In this document: positions 42,914 through 50,024 of the stretch, in pieces
Position numbering within the stretch: the first letter of the stretch is position 1
How the letters are laid out: every line of letters begins with the position of its first letter
From: Natronorubrum tibetense GA33
GTDB lineage: Archaea; Halobacteriota; Halobacteria; Halobacteriales; Natrialbaceae
Assembly (NCBI RefSeq): GCF_000383975.1
Contig: NZ_KB913017.1
Span: 3,014,265-3,078,264, forward strand
Length of the DNA stretch: 64,000 bases
Reading direction: 5' to 3'
The notes under the pieces: model-generated
What the model saw: only the letters and a program-made list of their open reading frames with translations
Told to the model about the DNA's origin: nothing
Databases searched by the model: none
Translations under genes and position numbers: made by a program

Positions 42914-44152
42914 ATGGGAGTCGATTACACGCAGCTTCACGATCCGAACGCCGAGTACACGATGCGGGATCTCTCGGCGGAGACGATGAACGTGACCCGG
43001 GAGCGCGGCAACGGCCGGGACGTCGAGATCACGGACATCCAGACGACGATGGTCGACGGCAACTTCCCGTGGACGCTCGTGCGAATCTACACGGATGCAG
43101 GCATCGTCGGCACGGGCGAAGCCTACTGGGGTGCGGGCGCGCCGGAACTGATCGAGCGCATGACACCCTTCCTGCAGGGCGAGAACCCGCTCGATATCGA
43201 TCGACTCACCGAGCACCTCGTCCAGAAAATGTCAGGCGAGGGTTCGATCGGCGGGGTCACGGTGACGGCGATTTCGGGCATCGAAGTCGCGCTTCACGAT
43301 CTGGCGGGCAAGATCCTCGAGGTACCGGCCTACCAGCTGCTGGGCGGGAAGTACCGCGACGAGGTGCGGGTCTACTGTGACTGTCACACCGAAGACGAGG
43401 CGGATCCGATAGCCTGCGCCGACGAGGCCGAACGCGTCGTCGAAGAGTTAGGGTACGATGCGCTGAAGTTCGATCTGGACGTGCCGTCGGGCCACGAGAA
43501 GGACCGAGCCAATCGCCACCTCCGCGGCCCCGAGATCGAGCACAAGGCCTCGATCGTCGAGGCGATCACCGAGCGTGTCGGATCGCGCGCCGACGTCGCC
43601 TTCGACTGCCACTGGACGTTCTCGGGCGGGAGCGCGAAACGTCTCGCGAAGCGGCTCGAGGAGTACGATATCTGGTGGCTCGAGGACCCCGTGCCGCCGG
43701 AGAACCACGACGTCCAGCGGGCGGTCACGCAGTCGACCACGACCCCGATCACCGTCGGGGAGAACGTCTATCGCAAACACGGCCAGCGTCGGCTGCTCGA
43801 GGAGCAGGCCGTCGATATCATCGCGCCGGACATGCCGAAGGTCGGCGGAATGCGCGAAACCCGAAAGATCGCAGACCTGGCGGATATGTACTACGTCCCG
43901 GTGGCGATGCACAACGTCGCCTCACCCGTCGCGACGATGGCCAGTGCCCACGTCGGGGCAGCGATTCCGAACTCGCTGGCGGTCGAGTACCACTCCTACG
44001 AACTCGGCTGGTGGGAGGAGCTGGTCGAAGAGGACGTTATCGAGGACGGCTACATCGAGATTCCCGAGAAACCGGGGCTCGGCGTGACCCTCGACATGGA
44101 CGTCGTCGCGGAGCGGATGGTCGACGATGAGGAGTTGTTTGATGAATCATAA
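42914..44152 (+). CDS. gnaD: gluconate dehydratase (enolase superfamily), copy 2
   Basis: This 412-residue paralog of the gene at 25198 differs at scattered positions (for example SRLRD versus TQLHD near the N-terminus, KALEPYDV versus KRLEEYDI in the barrel) but keeps all enolase-superfamily ligands, VAFDCHW, WLEDPVPPE, TVGENVY and VAMHNVASP. It forms a run with glucose dehydrogenase and KDPG aldolase, so it is the better candidate for the main gluconate dehydratase. Its promoter carries a TACT-N8-AGTA palindrome absent from copy 1. The final codons ELFDES and the TAA form the start of a hairpin array identical at first to that of copy 1. Confidence 0.88.
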   Translation: MGVDYTQLHDPNAEYTMRDLSAETMNVTRERGNGRDVEITDIQTTMVDGNFPWTLVRIYTDAGIVGTGEAYWGAGAPELIERMTPFLQGENPLDIDRLTEHLVQKMSGEGSIGGVTVTAISGIEVALHDLAGKILEVPAYQLLGGKYRDEVRVYCDCHTEDEADPIACADEAERVVEELGYDALKFDLDVPSGHEKDRANRHLRGPEIEHKASIVEAITERVGSRADVAFDCHWTFSGGSAKRLAKRLEEYDIWWLEDPVPPENHDVQRAVTQSTTTPITVGENVYRKHGQRRLLEEQAVDIIAPDMPKVGGMRETRKIADLADMYYVPVAMHNVASPVATMASAHVGAAIPNSLAVEYHSYELGWWEELVEEDVIEDGYIEIPEKPGLGVTLDMDVVAERMVDDEELFDES

Positions 44153-44231
44153 GATTCATCAAACTCGCTGAGCTCTGCTCAGCGTTGTTTGACGAGGCGT
44201 AAGCCGAAGTCAAGCCAGCAAATCTTCGATT
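44078..44231 (+). repeat. near-identical 154-bp tract shared by the two gnaD loci (copy B)
   Basis: It matches 26362-26515 with one mismatch, covering the last 75 nt of coding sequence and 79 bp of non-coding sequence. Upstream coding sequence between the two genes is visibly more diverged. Confidence 0.85.
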
Positions 44232-44470
44232 AGCGTTGTTTGACGAGGCGTAAGCCGAAGTCAAGCCAGCAAATCTTCGATTTGCGTTGTTCGATTGAGC
44301 GAAGCGAAATCGAGCTCGGAAGACGAGTTTCGCGAGTCTTCCGTTGTTCGACTGAGCGAAGCGAAGTCAAACTCACAGAGCTTCGCTCTGGGTTGTTTGA
44401 CGAAGCGTGAGCTTCGTCAAGCTAGCAAATCTTCGATTTGCGTTGTTTGACGAGGCGTAAGTCGCGTCGA
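44134..44470 (+). repeat. ~50-bp-period hairpin repeat array after gnaD copy 2 (7 units)
   Basis: GTTGTTYGA starts units at 44134, 44184, 44235, 44286, 44343, 44392 and 44442 (spacings 50, 51, 51, 57, 49, 50). Each unit has a first hairpin opening TTYGA, often with a GTAA/GTGA/ATAA loop (perfect 10-bp TTGACGAAGC/GCTTCGTCAA in unit 6). A second hairpin usually has a TTC or TCT loop (CGCTGAGC/GCTCAGCG, GCAAATC/GATTTGC, CAGAGC/GCTCTG). Stems differ but their arms stay complementary. Unit 7 decays near 44470. Confidence 0.8.
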
Positions 44471-44666
44471 CGAACGTAACAGTTCAGCGAGTCGCCAGAG
44501 CAGGCCGGCGGCTCGGGGTTCTCGGGCGACGGTTTCGAGGGGGCACTGACAACAATCAAGGGGATACCGACAACGATCAGGAACACTCGCACGCGAACTG
44601 TACATCCTTCGAGAAAGTTCCAGACGCAAGACCGCCTGCATCCTCGAGATGGTGGTGCTGGGACGT
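44471..44666. other. intergenic remainder before htrA
   Basis: About 200 bp follow the hairpin array. No open frame on either strand has haloarchaeal coding character. The only signals seen are the htrA TATA box at its right end and short GC-rich stretches. Confidence 0.4.
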
Positions 44667-44675
44667 GTTTTATTG
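44667..44675 (+). promoter_or_regulatory. TATA box of the HtrA-type protease gene
   Basis: GTTTTATTG ends 23 nt before the ATG at 44699, fitting a leaderless start and rejecting the in-frame start at 44687. Confidence 0.6.
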
Positions 44676-44698
44676 TCCTCGTCGGGGTGGGACCGGGT

Positions 44699-45820
44699 AT
44701 GTCGAGAGACGAGCGTCCTGTCAGCCGCCGCCGGCTACTGGGGCTGAGTGCCGGTATCGCGACCGCAGCAGGGATCGGAACCCTCTCGAGCGCGAGCACG
44801 CGTGTACAGGATGCCGACGACGGTACCGACGATCAAAACGGGACGACCGACGCCGACATGGCGGGACGGTACGCCGAAATCTACCAGGAGTCGATCGACG
44901 ACGTTGTGCTCATCACCATCCCCGGCACCGGCGAGCCCGGTCAGGAGACGCCCGGCGGACTCGGTTCCGGGTTCGTGGTCGACGACCACGTGGTGACCAA
45001 CTCCCACGTCGTCGACGGATCAGACGAGGTCGAACTGCAGTTTCGCGACGAACAGTGGCGAGAGGGGTCAGTCGTGGGAACGGACGTGCACAGCGACCTC
45101 GCCGTCCTCGAGGTCGACGACATGCCGGACGATACCGACGGGCTCGAGTTCGCGACCGACGGGCCGACGATCGGGGACGAAGTACTCGCCCTGGGCAACC
45201 CGCTCGGGCTCGACGCGTCGATCTCACAGGGGATCGTCAGCGGGATCGATCGATCGCTTCCCAGTCCGACGGGGTTCTCGATCCCGGCGGCGATCCAGAC
45301 CGACGCCTCGCTTAACCCGGGTAACAGCGGCGGTCCGCTCGTGGACCTCGATGGCGAGGTCGTCGGCGTCGCCTTCGCCGGTGTGGAACAGACGATCGGA
45401 TTCGCCATCTCCGCCGCGCTCGCAAGTCGCGTCGTCCCCGCACTCGTCGAGGACGGCACGTACGAACACCCCTACATGGGCGTCAGCGTAACGCCCGTCG
45501 GGCCACAGATCGCCGAGGCGAACGATCTCGAGGAGCCACGCGGCGTGTTGATCACCGAAACGATTCCGAACGGGCCCGCCGAGGACGTCCTCCAGCCGGC
45601 GACCGGCGTCGAGACAGTCGACGGGACGGCTGTCCCCGTCGGTGGCGACGTGATCGTCGCTATCAACGACGAAGAGATTCCCAATCAAGACCGGCTCTCG
45701 TCGGTGCTCGCCCTCGAGACGTCACCCGACGAGACGATTCCGATCGAGATTATCCGCGACGGCGAACGCGGAATCGGTGAGTTGACGCTCGAATCGCGGC
45801 CGGATGTCGATGCGCCGTGA
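44699..45820 (+). CDS. Tat-exported HtrA/DegP-type serine protease
   Basis: The 373-residue trypsin-fold protease carries one PDZ domain. It has a Tat signal (SRRRLLGLSAGIATAAG) without a lipobox, then a catalytic triad of His103 (VTNSHVV), Asp133 (SDLAVL) and Ser210 (NPGNSGGPL). The PDZ domain (about 260-365) has YMGVSVTPVGPQI and GDVIVAINDEEI. HtrA proteins degrade or chaperone misfolded exported proteins, here outside the cell membrane at high salt. A TATA box at 44667 fixes the start. Sequence outside the signal is acidic. The neighbours, a gluconate dehydratase and secE, do not suggest a dedicated operon. Confidence 0.9.
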   Translation: MSRDERPVSRRRLLGLSAGIATAAGIGTLSSASTRVQDADDGTDDQNGTTDADMAGRYAEIYQESIDDVVLITIPGTGEPGQETPGGLGSGFVVDDHVVTNSHVVDGSDEVELQFRDEQWREGSVVGTDVHSDLAVLEVDDMPDDTDGLEFATDGPTIGDEVLALGNPLGLDASISQGIVSGIDRSLPSPTGFSIPAAIQTDASLNPGNSGGPLVDLDGEVVGVAFAGVEQTIGFAISAALASRVVPALVEDGTYEHPYMGVSVTPVGPQIAEANDLEEPRGVLITETIPNGPAEDVLQPATGVETVDGTAVPVGGDVIVAINDEEIPNQDRLSSVLALETSPDETIPIEIIRDGERGIGELTLESRPDVDAP

Positions 45821-45995
45821 TCGCCACACGGTAGCCCCAGCATCGTTGCGCTGTCTGGGGACTGAGTCAGTATCTGACGACCGTACTTGTCTCTCCGGTG
45901 CCGATTGCGAGAGTCGATCCTCGGAACCCTGGCCAAGCCGAGGTTGTCGAGTTTCCGACAGAAACACGGGTTCGGCGATGCAGTAATCGTTCGGC

Positions 45996-46190
45996 TCAGG
46001 ATTCCCCGTCCGCCCCTTCGGCGTCCTCGAGGTCGTCCAGTTCCTCTTCGCGAGGTGCGTTCTGGGTGCCGAGGTCGTCGCCTGCGTCCACCTGGTCGGG
46101 ATCCTGATCGACCCGCTCGAGTTCGTCCTCGATCTCTGCCTCTCGTTCCGCCTCGTACTCGTTCGCTCGGTCTGCGTCGTCTTCAGCCAT
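45996..46190 (-). CDS. small acidic haloarchaeal protein
   Basis: This is a 64-residue, extremely acidic protein (MAEDDADRANEYEAEREAEIEDELERVDQ...) with a probable single helix and no Cys or Trp. It is divergent from secE, with 128 bp between starts. The codon composition and acidity look like a real haloarchaeal gene rather than a shadow, but the family is not recognised and such low-complexity sequences are hard to judge. It could be a small cytoplasmic protein expressed with the translocation/transcription genes, or noise. Confidence 0.5.
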   Translation of the reverse strand: MAEDDADRANEYEAEREAEIEDELERVDQDPDQVDAGDDLGTQNAPREEELDDLEDAEGADGES

Positions 46191-46286
46191 TGGTCACGGG
46201 TTCGGCCTCGAGCGGTTTGTTCGTCGGGCCGTCGCCTGCAACGTCGACCCGTTCGCGAGTCGAATCGTCGCCGGACACGAAAGACA

Positions 46287-46294
46287 GATAAAAG
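46287..46294 (+). promoter_or_regulatory. TATA box of secE
   Basis: GATAAAAG ends 25 nt before the secE ATG at 46319, giving a leaderless secE-spt5 transcript. Confidence 0.6.
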
Positions 46295-46318
46295 ACGCCC
46301 CAGTGTGAACAGACAGAC

Positions 46319-46492
46319 ATGGACGTTCCGTACGACCTGACCTCGTACGTTCGGGTGTTGAAGATGGCAACGACACCCACGACTGAGGAGTTCCTTCAGG
46401 TATCGAAGATCGCCGGCGCAGGCATCCTGCTCATCGGGCTGATGGGCTTCCTCATTGGAGGCATCATGCTCGTGCTGACTGGTGGTCTCTGA
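46319..46492 (+). CDS. secE: preprotein translocase subunit SecE / Sec61-gamma
   Basis: The 57-residue protein has one membrane helix. The cytoplasmic part [20 protein letters not shown] is followed by [15 protein letters not shown], then the hydrophobic segment [20 protein letters not shown] near the C-terminus. This is the archaeal Sec61-gamma layout, with an amphipathic helix then one tail-side membrane span. SecE clamps SecY in the protein-conducting channel. Its TGA overlaps the ATG of spt5 (TGATG), the conserved archaeal secE-spt5 pairing, so the two are translationally coupled. It starts at the ATG at 46319. Confidence 0.93.
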   Translation: MDVPYDLTSYVRVLKMATTPTTEEFLQVSKIAGAGILLIGLMGFLIGGIMLVLTGGL

Positions 46493-46929
46493 TGGGGATC
46501 TTCGCAGTCAAGACGACGGCGAGTCAAGAGCGCACCGTAGCAGACATGATCATCAACCGCGAGGAGCCCGAAATTCACGCTGCCCTCGCCCCCGACTCGC
46601 TGACCTCCTACGTGATGGTGGAAGCCGAGGGCAACGCGGTGTTGAACCGCGTGCTCGAGGACATCCCTCACGCCCGGAGCATCGTGCCCGGCGAGTCCGA
46701 CATCTCGGAGGTCGAGCACTTCCTCTCGCCCAAGCCGGACGTCGAGGGGATCGCCGAGGGCGACATCGTCGAACTCATCGCTGGTCCGTTCAAGGGTGAG
46801 AAGGCCCAGGTCCAGCGTATTGACGAGGGCAAGGATCAGGTAACCGTCGAACTGTACGAGGCGACGGTTCCGATTCCGGTGACGGTTCGCGGTGACCAGA
46901 TCCGCGTGCTGGATTCCGACGAACGGTAG
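46492..46929 (+). CDS. spt5: transcription elongation factor Spt5 (NusG family)
   Basis: The 145-residue factor has an NGN domain ([20 protein letters not shown] at the N-terminus, continuing to about residue 85) and a KOW domain at about 88-145 ([38 protein letters not shown]). With Spt4 it binds the RNA polymerase clamp and promotes processivity. It starts within the secE stop (TGATG). The last 16 residues ([16 protein letters not shown]) lie inside a 158-bp unit that is repeated in tandem downstream, so copies of the 3' end follow the gene but are not expressed as part of it. Confidence 0.95.
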   Translation: MGIFAVKTTASQERTVADMIINREEPEIHAALAPDSLTSYVMVEAEGNAVLNRVLEDIPHARSIVPGESDISEVEHFLSPKPDVEGIAEGDIVELIAGPFKGEKAQVQRIDEGKDQVTVELYEATVPIPVTVRGDQIRVLDSDER

Positions 46930-47422
46930 TGAGTCGGTTCGCTCGGCGCTTCGCGCCGAGAGAGTTTTATACTAAATTTTGCAAGGAGTGGTGAGCGAAC
47001 GCCGTGAGCGAACCCGACGCAGTAAAATTTAGCCGCGTGACGGTTCGCGGTGACCAGATCCGCGTGCTGGATTCCGACGAACGGTAGTGAGTCGGTTCGC
47101 TCGGCGCTTCGCGCCGAGAGAGTTTTATACTAAATTTTGCAAGGAGTGGTGAGCGAACGCCGTGAGCGAACCCGACGCAGTAAAATTTAGCCGCGTGACG
47201 GTTCGCGGTGACCAGATCCGCGTGCTGGATTCCGACGAACGGTAGTGAGTCGGTTCGCTCGGCGCTTCGCGCCGAGAGAGTTTTATACTAAATTTTGCAA
47301 GGAGTGGTGAGCGAACGCCGTGAGCGAACCCGACGCAGTAAAATTTAGCCGCGTGACGGTTCGCGGTGACCAGATCCGCGTGCTGGATTCCGACGAACGG
47401 TAGTGAGTCGGTTCGCTCGGCG
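46881..47422 (+). repeat. 158-bp tandem repeat array, 3 full units plus a 68-bp partial
   Basis: GACGGTTCGC begins units at 46881, 47039, 47197 and 47355, an exact period of 158; the three full units appear identical. Each holds the last 16 codons and stop of spt5, a CGGCGC-TTC-GCGCCG hairpin, a TATA-like TTTTATACT, and the inverted pair TAAATTTT/AAAATTTA about 50 bp apart around two GTGAGCGAAC words. The first unit overlaps the real spt5 end. The final partial unit breaks off after GCTCGGCG. Confidence 0.92.
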
Positions 47423-47437
47423 TGGTCGTCAGGAGAG

Positions 47438-47577
47438 CGGCGAGAACGCGTTTCACTGAATTTATGCGAAGAATGGATACTGAGCGGAGCGAAGTACCCC
47501 GAAAACGAAATATCTAACCGAGTGACGGTTCGTTGGGACCAGATTTCCGTCTTGAATTCCCACGAGCGAAACCAAGT
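47438..47577 (+). repeat. degenerate older copy of the 158-bp unit
   Basis: GTGACGGTTCGTTGGGACCA, starting at 47522, continues with a diverged version of the spt5 3' end (VTVRWDQISVLNSHERN in translation). It is preceded by a diverged spacer (CGTTTCACTGAATTTATGCG, then GAACGAAATATCTAACCG-like sequence). It shows that this locus was amplified before the present identical copies arose. Confidence 0.65.
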
Positions 47578-47686
47578 CGGTTCACGAGTCGGTTTTCGTT
47601 ACCCGTCCTCTCGGGCCAGTTCCCCAACGGTCAGCCGAACCGGCAACTGGCCGACGGCTGTTCGAGCATGTTCTTTGGCGGCCGAT

Positions 47687-47760
47687 TATAGTACCAACTG
47701 TAACTATGCACACACGGTCATGCGTCGATTACTGTGTACTGACGTTCAGTGGCTACGATC
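47687..47760. mobile_element. palindromic MITE-like element, copy 3 (shortened)
   Basis: It begins TATAGTACCAACTGTAACTA and ends TTCAGTGGCTACGATC. It aligns with copy 2 (7137-7220) in the same orientation but lacks about ten central bases and has a decayed right end. The last codon and stop of the convergent DUF389 gene (stop at 47746-47748) lie within it. Confidence 0.6.
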
Positions 47761-49062
47761 AGTTCCTACTGTCGTCTCGTGTGTGGTAACCATCTGGATT
47801 TTGACCTCGACCGGTGCTTCGGTGTGTGGCTCGATCGCCGCCACGAGTCGTTCGGACAGGGCCGGATCGAGGTCAGTTTCGGGACCGGTGATGGTGACGA
47901 CGACCGTGTCGATCGACCGAAGTGGGTAGTCGTCGTCGAGTTCGACCGTTACCGTCTCGGCCTCGAAGGTGTCGTACTCCGAATCGGCGAGAACGGTGTC
48001 GACGCCGGTTTCGACGTCCGACTCGAGTTGCGTGGCGCGAACGTCGACGACCGTCGCGCTGACGAGCGGAACCAGCAAGAGCACCATAATCAGTCCGAGG
48101 ACGGCCGCAAACGTAAGCGTCTGTCGACGGGCAGTAGAGACAGCGAACAGTCCTGTCGGCCGATATCCGCCACTCCAGAGAGTCACCAGTGCCGCGAGGT
48201 TGATCGACAGAGCGTTGACGAGCACGAGGATGAGCGCTCCAGCAGCCGCACCGTACATCCCCCAGGCGAGGGCGATTCCGACGGCTGCAGCGGGTGGAAT
48301 CAGCGCCGCGGCGATCATCACGCCGACGATCGCCTCCGAGAGCTCTCGCGTCAGACTCAGGATGCCCGCGACGCCGGCACCGAGTGCGATGACCAGCGCG
48401 AGTAGGTTCGGCGCGACCCGCTCTTCCAGTTCCGCGACGGCGACGATGTCGATTCCCGCCGGCTCGAGGCCGGCCAGCCGGGCGAGACCGGCGAGCAAGA
48501 TCGAGCCGACGACCGCGATACCGAGCCCGCCGAACTGGTAGGTGAGGCCAGTGGATCGGAGTTCGGGATCGGCGATGACGGTGCCGATGCTCGCGGCCAG
48601 CGCCGGACCGATCAACGGTGCGATCACCATAGAGCCAACGACGACGGCCGGCGAATCCAGTAACAGTCCGGCCGTCGCGACGAGCGCGCTGATGAACGTC
48701 ATCGTCGCATAGACGGCGAACGAGGGGGTCAGATCCCCCGCTCTCGTCTGTAACTCTTGTCTCGAAATGCGGCCGTCGACGGAGCCGTCGCTGTCGTACT
48801 GTGCTTTGAGCCGTGCGAAGTCGTCGGACAGAATCGTTTCGGTGTCGATGACGACGATACTCGCGTCGTCGCTGATTCCGGCCCCGGTCAACCGGTCGAG
48901 AACCCCCTCGACGGCCTCACCTGGGAGGGGGAACCGGACGACGGCGACGTAGTCACGCCCGCTGATCTCGTCGCTGACGACGTAGTCGATCTCCTCGTCC
49001 TCGAGGATCCCGAGAACCGCCTCCTTTCGGCCGGTCGGGATCGTAACCTCGACGTAGCGCAC
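47746..49062 (-). CDS. DUF389 / TIGR00341 family membrane protein
   Basis: The 438-residue protein has an N-terminal cytoplasmic domain of about 105 residues (MRYVEVTIPTGRKEAVLGIL, then VRFPLPGEAVEGVLDRL), six or seven membrane helices (TFISALVATAGLLLDSPAVVVGSMVIAPLIGPALAASIG and following), and a C-terminal soluble domain of about 90 residues after the last helix. This is the DUF389 pattern, found widely in haloarchaea with no proven function; transport has been suggested. The last residues and stop fall in a palindromic MITE-like element, so the C-terminus may have been changed by its insertion. Confidence 0.85.
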   Translation of the reverse strand: MRYVEVTIPTGRKEAVLGILEDEEIDYVVSDEISGRDYVAVVRFPLPGEAVEGVLDRLTGAGISDDASIVVIDTETILSDDFARLKAQYDSDGSVDGRISRQELQTRAGDLTPSFAVYATMTFISALVATAGLLLDSPAVVVGSMVIAPLIGPALAASIGTVIADPELRSTGLTYQFGGLGIAVVGSILLAGLARLAGLEPAGIDIVAVAELEERVAPNLLALVIALGAGVAGILSLTRELSEAIVGVMIAAALIPPAAAVGIALAWGMYGAAAGALILVLVNALSINLAALVTLWSGGYRPTGLFAVSTARRQTLTFAAVLGLIMVLLLVPLVSATVVDVRATQLESDVETGVDTVLADSEYDTFEAETVTVELDDDYPLRSIDTVVVTITGPETDLDPALSERLVAAIEPHTEAPVEVKIQMVTTHETTVGTDRSH

Positions 49063-49222
49063 GGCCCATAAGATGGCAATCGGTTATATACTGGTTTTCG
49101 ACGGCGAGATGGGAGGTCACTTGGGGACGTGTTTCTCGACGTTCGACAGGTGTCGCCGCCTCGAGAAACGATGGCTGGTCGTGGCGAGTGAGAACCGCGT
49201 CAGTGCCGGTGAAACGACCGGA

Positions 49223-49510
49223 CTATCGTTTCAGTTCGCGGGCGATCGCTTCCATATCCGCCTCATTTTCGATCTCCGCTAAGAGGTCCTCCCGACTTCG
49301 CACGTCTTCGGAATCCGCACCGTAGGCGCGAACGTATTCGGCGCGACTGTGCTCGGTGAAGGCGTGTCGGATCGCGAGGTAGCCGTCAGGAACAACGGTA
49401 CCACAGACCTTACACTCCCGTCGCTCGTGCTCCGTCGCCTGATGGACGACGGTCGATTCGACGTCCTCGAACACCGCTCCGCAGCCGTCGATGCCGCATT
49501 CCCAGGCCAT
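49223..49510 (-). CDS. two-finger C2H2-like small protein
   Basis: The 95-residue protein has two C2H2-like zinc sites, Cys5/Cys10/His23/His28 (MAWECGIDGC...HQATEH) and Cys33/Cys36/His49/His54 (CKVCG...RHAFTEH). The C-terminal third is a charged helix (SREDLLAEIENEADMEAIARELKR). The MAWECGIDGCGA start is one I associate with a conserved haloarchaeal small-protein family (DUF7565, from memory). It could bind DNA, RNA or protein. It is divergent from the 49745 gene and read toward the DUF389 gene's upstream end. Confidence 0.8.
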   Translation of the reverse strand: MAWECGIDGCGAVFEDVESTVVHQATEHERRECKVCGTVVPDGYLAIRHAFTEHSRAEYVRAYGADSEDVRSREDLLAEIENEADMEAIARELKR

Positions 49511-49744
49511 TCACTCTCACTGAAACTATCGAGCGGCCGGCCTAATGATCCTTTCGCAGCCGATTCGATAGTTACCGGTCGTCTCCCAACGTGGCTCCGC
49601 GCCCGATAGGGCTTCAACGGGCCGGCTCCAGGAGGAACTATGCCCGCTACGAATTACTTGGTGCGCTCCGCTTTCGACGCCGACAGCGTCCACCGTGCCG
49701 TCCAGCACACCGTTTCCGGTCCGCTCTAGGACAGCAGCGACGAG

Positions 49745-49999
49745 ATGCTCGGACACTTCGAGCGGCTCCACACCCACGTCCACATGGACTTCATGCAGAT
49801 CGAACTCTTCCGGAACGCGCTGTTTCCGACCGCCGAACGAATCGAGTACATCGCAACGTCCATGGACGCTCTGAAGCTGTTGTGTATCTACGTGGACGAA
49901 GACGCACTTCTCCTCGCGCTCGAGTCCGACGAACCGGTCGAGCCGATCGTCGCCGTCATCAAGGGAACCCTTGGCTGGCCGCCGAATCAGAATTCATAA
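49745..49999 (+). CDS. haloarchaeal hypothetical protein, possibly interrupted by an in-frame TAG
   Basis: An 84-residue protein can be read from the ATG at 49745 (MLGHFERLHTHVHMDFMQIEL...). The same frame is open further upstream, from an ATG at 49640 preceded by GGAGGA, except for one TAG at 49727-49729. The whole frame would encode about 119 residues with the stop at codon 30. Either the gene starts at 49745, or it is a recent pseudogene with an amber mutation, or the upstream part is a small leader frame. I do not recognise the family, and the composition after 49745 looks coding. It ends 26 bp before the PHP gene. Confidence 0.5.
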   Translation: MLGHFERLHTHVHMDFMQIELFRNALFPTAERIEYIATSMDALKLLCIYVDEDALLLALESDEPVEPIVAVIKGTLGWPPNQNS

Positions 50000-50024
50000 C
50001 TCGGCGGTCTCGAAAAAGGTTCTC

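Noticed and set aside
44134-44470. CRISPR array (regular ~50-bp period)
   Set aside because: The only invariant part is about 9 bases, the remainder is self-complementary rather than unique spacers, and no cas genes are near.
44422-44799. 125-residue minus-strand frame near htrA
   Set aside because: It overlaps the start and signal sequence of the HtrA gene on the other strand and has no haloarchaeal acidic bias.
47366-47929. 187-residue plus-strand open frame after the tandem array
   Set aside because: It begins in a copy of the spt5 3' end, runs through degenerate repeat and MITE sequence, and then lies antisense to the DUF389 gene.
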